This document shows, piece after piece, positions 8,355 to 14,416 of a DNA stretch of 31,381 nt. Under the pieces are notes generated by a model. It saw only the letters and a list, made by a program, of their open reading frames with translations, was not told the DNA's origin and ran no database searches. Numbering within the stretch: the first letter of the stretch is position 1; each line of letters starts with the position of its first letter. A program made the translations under genes and the position numbers. The stretch comes from SHZI01 sp964384525 (GTDB lineage: Bacteria; Pseudomonadota; Gammaproteobacteria; Steroidobacterales; GCA-2729495), in the NCBI GenBank assembly GCA_964384525.1, contig CAYLKO010000029.1:1-31381 (forward strand), written 5' to 3'.

Positions 8355-9320
8355 TCAGGGCGAGCTGCCGGAGGCCAGCGTCACCTCGAGTGGCAGCCCG
8401 GCGGGCAGGTCCCGGGCACTTTCACCTTCCACGAGCACCTCGACGCGATAGGCCAGCCGGACCCGATCACCCGCCGTCAAGGCGTAGTAGGGCGTGAATT
8501 CTGCCTCGCTCGACACGTAACGCACCTGCCCCTTGAAGCTGCCGGCCACGCCGTCGATGCGGATGGTGGCGGCGTCGCCCACATGCACAGCCGCCCGCCC
8601 TGGCTCGGGTACATGGATGCGGGCAAAGGGTGCGCCGGCTTCCAGCAGAACGGCGACGGTGGCTCCGCGTTGCGGCTTTTCACCCACGCGATAGGGCAGC
8701 GCGTCGACGATCACATCAGTCGGCGCCCGCAGCTCCAACCGGCTCTGCGTCGTCTGCAATTCCGCAAGGCGTGCCCTGGCCTGCTCGAGGCTGCGCTCCG
8801 CCTGATCGATCTGCTCGGGGCGCGTGCCTTCCTGCAGCTCCCGAAGCCCGGCTTCGGCTTCGCGCAGGCCGGCTTCGGCATTGGCCGCAACCGCTGTCTG
8901 CCGATCAGCCTCGGCACGGCTCACCAGATGGCGGGAGACAAGCTGCAGCAGGCGGTCCCGTTCGCGAACGGCCTCATTGCGCAGGCTGCGCGCCCCGTCG
9001 CGGCGGGCCACGGCCGCGCGAATGGTGGTGGGCCGGGGACCATTGCGCTGCTCGGTGAGTGCGGCCTCGGCGGCCGCCACCTGGGCCCGGGCCTGGGCGA
9101 GCTGCGCCACCGAGATGGCGTCGTCCTGCACCAGCAGCAGCGCCCCGCGGGCAACGTGGTCGCCCTCCTTCACCGCCAGCTCGACGATGGTTTCAGTCGC
9201 GTCGGCCGCCAGCTCCAGGCGATGGCGTTCGAGCGTGCCCGGCAGCGAGGGGTCGTCGGCCGGCGTGCAGGACGTGAGGAGCGGAATCAGCAGGGCAGCG
9301 GCAAATCGGCGACGGCTCAT
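8355..9320 (-). CDS. HlyD/YbhG-type membrane fusion lipoprotein
   Basis: Periplasmic adaptor linking an inner-membrane ABC pump to an outer-membrane channel. The 321-residue protein has a lipoprotein signal with lipobox LTSC (cysteine 18). The first half of the lipoyl domain follows (VELAVKEGDHVARGALLLVQDD), then a long Ala/Arg/Glu-rich coiled-coil hairpin (about 70-180), and the second lipoyl half and beta-barrel (LRAPTDVIVDALPYRVGEKP onward). Together with the next two genes it forms a tripartite-type efflux set. No outer-membrane TolC gene is in the window. The start has no Shine-Dalgarno sequence, but a CATAAT box lies 7 nt upstream. Confidence 0.9.
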   Translation of the reverse strand: MSRRRFAAALLIPLLTSCTPADDPSLPGTLERHRLELAADATETIVELAVKEGDHVARGALLLVQDDAISVAQLAQARAQVAAAEAALTEQRNGPRPTTIRAAVARRDGARSLRNEAVRERDRLLQLVSRHLVSRAEADRQTAVAANAEAGLREAEAGLRELQEGTRPEQIDQAERSLEQARARLAELQTTQSRLELRAPTDVIVDALPYRVGEKPQRGATVAVLLEAGAPFARIHVPEPGRAAVHVGDAATIRIDGVAGSFKGQVRYVSSEAEFTPYYALTAGDRVRLAYRVEVLVEGESARDLPAGLPLEVTLASGSSP

Positions 9321-9327
9321 GGCGCCG

Positions 9328-9333
9328 ATTATG
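9328..9333 (-). promoter_or_regulatory. -10-like CATAAT box before the membrane-fusion gene
   Basis: In the 21-bp gap after the CydC-like gene, minus-strand CATAAT (5 of 6 matches to TATAAT) ends 7 nt before the ATG of the fusion protein. It could give the last three genes their own, possibly leaderless, transcript. No clear -35 is visible and the box could be chance. Confidence 0.33.
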
Positions 9334-9341
9334 CGACAACT

Positions 9342-11195
9342 TCAGGTCTGCACCAGCGTCGCGTCCACCTCGTCCTTCTGGATCTCGAACATGCGGGCAT
9401 ACCAGCCGCCCTGCTCGACCAGCTCCTGGTGCGTGCCGCGCTCGGCAATCCGGCCTTCGAGCATGACGAGAATCTCGTCGCTGTCCATGATCGTCGCCAG
9501 GCGGTGGGCGATGGTGAGCGTCGTCCGCCCCTGGCTCAGGTGCCGGATGGCGCGCATCACGCCCTGCTCGGTTTCCACGTCCAGGCTGGAAGTTGCTTCG
9601 TCGAGCAGCACGATCGGTGCGTTCTTGAGTATCGCCCGGGCGATGGCCACCCGCTGCCGCTGGCCGCCGGACAACTTGCCGCCGCGCTCGCCGCAGGGGG
9701 TGTCGTAACCTTCCGGCAGGGTCGCTATCCAGTCCGCCAGACCGGCGCCGCGGGCCGCCGCCTCGACCTCGGCCTGCGAGGCGCCATGACTACCCAGCCG
9801 GATGTTTTCCCGAATGGTGTCGTTGAAGATGTAACTGCGTTGCGACACCACGGCGAAGAATTTCTGCAGGTCGGTGAGCGTGAAGTCCTGCAGCAGATGC
9901 TTGCCGATCCGGATCTGGCCGGCCTGCGGGTCCCACTGCCGCAGCAGCAGGTTGACCACGGTCGACTTGCCGGTGCCGCTCGGTCCGACCAGCGCCACAT
10001 GCCGGCCCTGGGCGATGTCCAGCGTGAAGCCGTCGAAAACCTTCTTCTGCCGGCTCCACAGCTCGTCATCGGCATCGTATTCGAAGTGCACATTATCGAA
10101 GTGCAGGGAGGGCTCGACGGCAGCGATGTCGGCGCCGCGATCGCGATCGGTCACTGCCGGCGGCTGATCCATCATGGCAAACAGGCGCTTCGACGCGATC
10201 ATCGACACGCGAAAGTCGGTGTAATTGTTGGCCATGCCCACCGAAACGTTGAAGCCGACGATCGACACCGCGATGATGGCCGGCAATTGCACCAGCATCG
10301 AGATCTCGCCGGCCAGCGCCAGGTCGATGCCGACCCAGGCCGAGGCCAGGATTCCCACCATGATGAAAATTTCCGCCAGCGCCCGCTGGGTGGCATCGGC
10401 GCCGTAGAGCTTTTCCTGACCGGCCTGCATCGTGGCGCCCCGTTCCCAGAGCTCGCGGGCGCGGCGCTTCTCGTAACCGAAAGCCACCGTGTCGCGGATG
10501 CCCTGGATGCTGTCGGCAACAAAGGCATTTACCTGGCCGAGCTGTTCGCGATAGCGCACGCCGTCGCCACCCAGCCGCGATACCAGCCACGGCAGCACGA
10601 AGGTGGTGGCCAGATAAAATGGCAGCAACGCCCACATCAGGCTGGGGTGTATCGAGTAATACCATGCGAGCAGGATCGCCGGCACCGAAATGGCGGCCAC
10701 CGCGGGGGCGATCGTGTGCGCATAGAACGGCTCTATGCGCTGGCAATCCATCATCACCCGGCTCACGGCATCGCCCGACTGCAGCTTGGCGGTGCGCGCC
10801 GGCGCCAGCGGCAGCATGGCGTAGTAGAACCGGTCGCGCAGCATGGCGAGAATGCGGAAGGCCACGTAGTGACCGCTGTAATTCTCGAGATAGGACGCAA
10901 AGCCGACGATCGTGCCGACCACCGCAATCCAGCGCACCTGGGCCCACAGCACATCCCAGTTGACCACACCGGGTTCGGCCGACTGCATGTAGATGCCGAC
11001 ACTCGCCGCCGCGATGCCCAGCACCGCCGCCTGCGACACGAGCTTGATCACCCGGGCCAGCAGCGACACGAACATCATGGCCTTGAATGGCTTCATGTAG
11101 TCCAGCAGACGGCGCATGACCTGCCCGTTGCTGAGCACCGGGGCTGCGTTCTGTCCGGTGCCTGGCAATTTGCCAGCCGTTGCTTCCACACTCAT
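9342..11195 (-). CDS. CydC-like ABC exporter subunit (TMD-NBD half-transporter)
   Basis: Inner-membrane half-transporter of the type IV (exporter-fold) ABC family, 617 residues. A six-helix membrane domain spans about residues 30-330. It includes a CydC-like stretch (LPLAPARTAKLQSGDAVSR, about 128-146, and IEPFYAHTIAP). In the nucleotide-binding domain, Walker A GPSGTGKST is at 404-412, LSGGQ at 508-512, Walker B IVLLDE at 528-533, and the H-loop lies in IAHRLAT. E. coli CydDC has been described as a glutathione/cysteine exporter and more recently as a heme transporter. The substrate here is unproven. The start overlaps the partner gene's stop by 4 nt (ATGA), indicating coupled synthesis of a heterodimer. 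Confidence 0.88.
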   Translation of the reverse strand: MSVEATAGKLPGTGQNAAPVLSNGQVMRRLLDYMKPFKAMMFVSLLARVIKLVSQAAVLGIAAASVGIYMQSAEPGVVNWDVLWAQVRWIAVVGTIVGFASYLENYSGHYVAFRILAMLRDRFYYAMLPLAPARTAKLQSGDAVSRVMMDCQRIEPFYAHTIAPAVAAISVPAILLAWYYSIHPSLMWALLPFYLATTFVLPWLVSRLGGDGVRYREQLGQVNAFVADSIQGIRDTVAFGYEKRRARELWERGATMQAGQEKLYGADATQRALAEIFIMVGILASAWVGIDLALAGEISMLVQLPAIIAVSIVGFNVSVGMANNYTDFRVSMIASKRLFAMMDQPPAVTDRDRGADIAAVEPSLHFDNVHFEYDADDELWSRQKKVFDGFTLDIAQGRHVALVGPSGTGKSTVVNLLLRQWDPQAGQIRIGKHLLQDFTLTDLQKFFAVVSQRSYIFNDTIRENIRLGSHGASQAEVEAAARGAGLADWIATLPEGYDTPCGERGGKLSGGQRQRVAIARAILKNAPIVLLDEATSSLDVETEQGVMRAIRHLSQGRTTLTIAHRLATIMDSDEILVMLEGRIAERGTHQELVEQGGWYARMFEIQKDEVDATLVQT

Positions 11196-12166
11196 GTTGC
11201 ACTCCCCACGGCACGGGAGCCGAGCCCGCTCCGGCCGCGTTGTTCAATGGCACGCTTGGTTTCGATCATGCCGGCATAGATGCCGCCCTGGGCCAGCCGC
11301 TGCTGGCGCGTGCCGCTTTCCGCCAGACGACCATGTTCGAGCACGATGATGCGATCGGCCTGCTCGATCGTGCTCAGGCGATGGGCAATCAGCAGCACGG
11401 TCTTGTTGGCCGTCAGCCGGGCCAGGGCGCGGTTCAGCAGCGTCTCGGTTTCCACGTCGATCTGCGAGGTGGGCTCGTCCAGCACGACGATCGGGGCATC
11501 CTTCAGGAAGGCGCGGGCGATCGCGAGGCGCTGGGCCTGACCGCCGCTCAACGCCATGCCCTGATCACCGACGTGGGTGTTGAAGCCGTCCGGCGTGGAG
11601 CGGATGTAGTCGTAAAGCTCGGCAGCCTTGGTGGCGGCGATGAGTTCGGCCTCGGTCGCGTTGTCCTTCGCGACGCGCAGGTTCTCGGCGATGGTCCCGT
11701 AAAAGAGGAAAGGATCCTGCGGCACCAGCGCAATCTGCTGGCGGACCCAGTCGAGGGCGAGATCCTTCGCCGGAATGCCGTCGAAGAGGATCGTGCCGGA
11801 TTCCGGCTCCAGCGTGCGCAACAGGAGATTGGTCACCGTGGTCTTGCCCGACCCGCTGCGCCCGATCAGGGCCACCGTCTCGTTTGGCTCGAGCTTGAAA
11901 CTCACCTCGGCAAGTGCCGGCGCATCCGCACCCGGATAACTGTAGCTGACATTCCGGAACTCGATGTGGACGGCCTTGTCCGGCTTTGCACCGGGGTTCC
12001 GCCCCAGGCCCGCGACCACCGGCGCCTTCTCGTCCAAGAATTCAACGACCGTCGCCGCCACTTCACGGCCAACTGCGCCCGCAAAGAAGAATTCGCCGAT
12101 CAGGAGCAGCGTGCGGCTGAACTCCAGGCTCAGCAGCACCACGGCCACCACTTCGCCGGGCGACAT
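11192..12166 (-). CDS. CydD-like ABC exporter subunit, C-terminal part (TM6 + NBD) after in-frame TGA
   Basis: Continuation, in the same reading frame, of the membrane domain encoded at 12179-12967. It begins in the loop before the sixth helix (MSPGEVVAVVLLSLEFSRTLLL). It then holds a complete nucleotide-binding domain: Walker A GRSGSGKTT, the CydD-like signature LSGGQAQR, Walker B IVVLDE, and an H-loop in IAHRLST. An ATG at 12166 with GGGTGG a few bases upstream could allow re-initiation after the TGA. Alone it lacks helices 1-5, so it is not a complete half-transporter. The whole interrupted gene would be about 591 codons, a normal length for the family. It may be a pseudogene, a sequencing error or, less likely, a split gene. 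Confidence 0.8.
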   Translation of the reverse strand: MSPGEVVAVVLLSLEFSRTLLLIGEFFFAGAVGREVAATVVEFLDEKAPVVAGLGRNPGAKPDKAVHIEFRNVSYSYPGADAPALAEVSFKLEPNETVALIGRSGSGKTTVTNLLLRTLEPESGTILFDGIPAKDLALDWVRQQIALVPQDPFLFYGTIAENLRVAKDNATEAELIAATKAAELYDYIRSTPDGFNTHVGDQGMALSGGQAQRLAIARAFLKDAPIVVLDEPTSQIDVETETLLNRALARLTANKTVLLIAHRLSTIEQADRIIVLEHGRLAESGTRQQRLAQGGIYAGMIETKRAIEQRGRSGLGSRAVGSAT

Positions 12167-12178
12167 GAAACCACCCGA

Positions 12179-12967
12179 TCATCTGTACAGCTCAACAGCC
12201 ATCGCCACCGCGGTCGAGAACATGGCAAAGCCCAGCTCCAGAATCACTAACTGGAACTGTGCAACCGCCAGAAGCTTCATGGTCAGGCGCCGCTGAACCT
12301 CGTTGCCCTCCTCCATCTGCCGGCCACGACGCATACCCTCGTTGAACATCTTCAGGGTGCTCATGCCCTGGATGGAATCCAGGTACTGGGAGCTGTTGCG
12401 GTTCTTGACCTCGGCATTGTCCTTGCTGATGCGCCGGAAGCCGCGGGCCGACGAGCCCACGAACAGGGGGGTCAACGGCACGCCGGCCAGGGTCCACAAA
12501 CCCACCACCCAGTCGATCGAGAAGATGGCTGCACAGAGAAAGAACGGGATCGCGATGGCAACCCAGATCTGCACGAAATAGACGCTGAAGTAGTAGTCCA
12601 GATACTCCACGCCGTCGGTGGCGGTATTGGCCACTTCGCCGGTGCGCCGCTTGCCGAGCAGACCCGGCCCGAGTTTGACGACCTGCTGGTAGATCTGGTC
12701 GCGGACGTTGAGCTTGGCTTCGCTGGACGCACGGAACTGGCCGGTGCGGAAGAGCCAGGCGAGGCCCGCTTTGAGCAGCACCAGCGCCACCAGCGCCCAG
12801 AGCCAGGTCTGGATGAGATTGCTGCCGGCGAGCGCGGCATCCACGCTCAGGCCGAGGACGTAATAGAGGGCGATCGTCGCGGGGATGGTTGCCAGGCCGG
12901 CCACGAGGCCGGTCTTGACCCACTTCATCGTGGCTGGCGTGACCAGCCGGTCGTCGACTCCCAACAT
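12179..12967 (-). CDS. CydD-like ABC exporter subunit, N-terminal part (TM1-5), ends at in-frame TGA
   Basis: Membrane-domain fragment of a CydD-like half-transporter. CydD-type landmarks include KRRTGEVANTATDGVEYLDY and LDSIQGMSTLKMF. It ends at codon 263 (TGA, 12179-12181) just after helix 5. The same frame continues after four codons into the ATG of the next entry. I chose ATG 12967 (MLGVDDRL) because it has GGAG at a good distance. The upstream in-frame ATG at 13003 lies inside the -10 box of the MerR-type promoter and would be untranscribed. It is the first gene of the run 12967-6274. Confidence 0.8.
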   Translation of the reverse strand: MLGVDDRLVTPATMKWVKTGLVAGLATIPATIALYYVLGLSVDAALAGSNLIQTWLWALVALVLLKAGLAWLFRTGQFRASSEAKLNVRDQIYQQVVKLGPGLLGKRRTGEVANTATDGVEYLDYYFSVYFVQIWVAIAIPFFLCAAIFSIDWVVGLWTLAGVPLTPLFVGSSARGFRRISKDNAEVKNRNSSQYLDSIQGMSTLKMFNEGMRRGRQMEEGNEVQRRLTMKLLAVAQFQLVILELGFAMFSTAVAMAVELYR

Positions 12968-13001
12968 GCGGAGCGCTCCATCTGCTTTCTGGAAGCAGGT
13001 C

Positions 13002-13033
13002 ATGCTAGACCTTCAACCGTAGATGAAGGTCAA
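13002..13033 (-). promoter_or_regulatory. MerR-family-type promoter and operator
   Basis: On the minus strand TTGACC (-35, 13028-13033) and TAGCAT (-10, 13002-13007) are separated by 20 bp. The spacer holds a perfect 8-bp inverted repeat, GACCTTCA / TGAAGGTC (13008-13015 and 13024-13031, 8 bp apart). An over-long 19-20 bp spacer filled by a dyad is the known layout of promoters activated by MerR-family regulators (MerR, CueR, SoxR). Expected transcription starts about 12995, leaving a short leader before ATG 12967. No MerR-type regulator gene is in the window. Confidence 0.78.
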
Positions 13034-13041
13034 ATCAACCC

Positions 13042-13072
13042 TTGACTCTGTACCCACCTCAAGGCACAGCAT
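13042..13072 (+). promoter_or_regulatory. weak candidate promoter for the MFS gene
   Basis: TTGACT (13042-13047) and CAGCAT (13067-13072), 19 bp apart, lie upstream of the MFS ATG at 13103. The -35 is good and the -10 poor. A separate 6-bp inverted repeat CCTTGA / TCAAGG (13040-13045 and 13059-13064) covers the -35. Whether the MerR-type dyad next door also influences this gene cannot be told. Confidence 0.28.
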
Positions 13073-13102
13073 GCGGCCTGCTGCAATCAAACAGGTAAGC
13101 AC

Positions 13103-14413
13103 ATGACACACCAGCTCGGACCCATCAAGCTCGCCCCCGGCGTGCTGCCGCGACATGCCCTCGCCTACCTGTTTGCAGCCTTCATCAGCATCGGCCTGTT
13201 CACCTACCTCACCACGCTGACCCCCTATCTGCTGGAGGTCAATCTGGGATTGCCGAAGGACCAGCAGGGTACCGTGTCCGGCAACCTGCAGTTCTGGCAG
13301 GAAATCGTGGCGCTCGCGGTGATCGGCTGGTGGGGGGCGGTCTCCGACCGCGTCGGCCGACGCATCGTGTATATCGCCGGCTTCGTGCTGCTGGCGCTGG
13401 CCTACGTGCTCTATCCAACGGCTGACACCGTGCTGGGCCTGACCATCTACCGGCTGGTGTACGGCCTGGCGCTGGCCGCGCTGTCTGCCGTGCTGGCGGC
13501 CGTCCTCGCCGACTATGCCCATGACGATTCCCGCGGCCTGTTCACGGGTTTTGCCTTTTTGTTGAACGGCATCGGCGCCGTGCTGTTTTTCGTGGTGCTG
13601 ACGCGCCTGCCCCAGTACTACTCCGGATCCACGATCTTCTCGGCCGCTGGCGCCGATCCCTTGCATGCCGGCCGTTACGCCTACTGGACCATTGCCGGGA
13701 TCGCGCTGCTTGGGGCGGTTGTCATGCTGGGGCTGAAGCCCGGCGTGCCCGGCGCCGTGCGCAAGGGCGCCACGCTCGTTGAACTGCTGCGTGACGGGCT
13801 GGCTGCGGCCCGCAACCGGCGCATTGCCGTTTCCTATATCGGCGCTTTCGCCGCCCGCGCCGACATGGCGGTTGTCAGCCTGTTTCTCACGCTGTGGATC
13901 GTGCAGGCCGCCACCGGCTCGGCAGCCACGGCCGATCAGGCGGTCGCCAAGGCGGGCATGATCACCGGCCTCGCGCTGACCGCTTCGATGTTGTGGGCGC
14001 CGGTATTCGGGCTGATCGGCGATCGGATCGACCGCCTCACGCTGCTCTGTATCGGCTACCTGCTGGCAGCCATCGGCTACGGCTGGGTGGCGTCCCTGGA
14101 TGACATCCTGGCGCCGGCGGCGATCCCCGCGCTGGTGTGCCTCGGCATCGGCCAGTCGAGCACCATCCTGAGTTCATCGGTGCTGCTGGCCCATGAAGCG
14201 CCGGCGGCCATTCGTGGTTCCGTCTTTGGCCTGCAGACCCTGTGCGGGGCGGTGGGCATCCTCGCCCTGTCGGCCGGCGGCGGCCTGCTCTACGATCGCA
14301 TCGGCCCTCATGCCCCCATCGTGGCAGTCAGCGTGGCCAACGGGGTGGTGCTTCTCATCGCCGCCGTGATACGGCTGCGCGAGAAGCACTCCCGTGGCAT
14401 GCCAACACCTTGA
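13103..14413 (+). CDS. MFS transporter
   Basis: Twelve-helix inner-membrane secondary transporter of the major facilitator superfamily, 436 residues. The loop 2-3 motif A appears as GWWGAVSDRVGRR at 75-87 and a related motif appears in the second half (FGLIGDRIDRLTLL). The ATG is preceded by AGGT at about -10. It is divergent from the CydD-like gene, sharing a 135-bp regulatory region, and converges on the TonB-dependent receptor with a 3-bp gap. The substrate is not readable. Location beside a TonB receptor and ABC genes allows a role in siderophore or heme handling, or in drug efflux, but this is only contextual. Confidence 0.9.
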   Translation: MTHQLGPIKLAPGVLPRHALAYLFAAFISIGLFTYLTTLTPYLLEVNLGLPKDQQGTVSGNLQFWQEIVALAVIGWWGAVSDRVGRRIVYIAGFVLLALAYVLYPTADTVLGLTIYRLVYGLALAALSAVLAAVLADYAHDDSRGLFTGFAFLLNGIGAVLFFVVLTRLPQYYSGSTIFSAAGADPLHAGRYAYWTIAGIALLGAVVMLGLKPGVPGAVRKGATLVELLRDGLAAARNRRIAVSYIGAFAARADMAVVSLFLTLWIVQAATGSAATADQAVAKAGMITGLALTASMLWAPVFGLIGDRIDRLTLLCIGYLLAAIGYGWVASLDDILAPAAIPALVCLGIGQSSTILSSSVLLAHEAPAAIRGSVFGLQTLCGAVGILALSAGGGLLYDRIGPHAPIVAVSVANGVVLLIAAVIRLREKHSRGMPTP

Positions 14414-14416
14414 GCG

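Noticed and set aside
7545..11279. Very long plus-strand open frame opposite the ABC transport genes, and similar long frames opposite the TonB receptor (15299-16711), pilY1 (24142-25635) and lgt (431-1288).
   Set aside because: They are antisense to genes with clear domains and motifs, give low-complexity His/Arg/Gly/Gln-rich products without any recognisable domain, and are expected by-products of high GC.
12179..12181. The in-frame TGA as a selenocysteine codon.
   Set aside because: The family has no selenocysteine members that I know of, the position is a variable loop with no catalytic role, and no obvious stem-loop follows it.
12968..13003. ATG 13003 as the start of the CydD-like gene.
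   Set aside because: It lies within the -10 hexamer of the MerR-type promoter, so it would not be transcribed. ATG 12967 has a good GGAG site.
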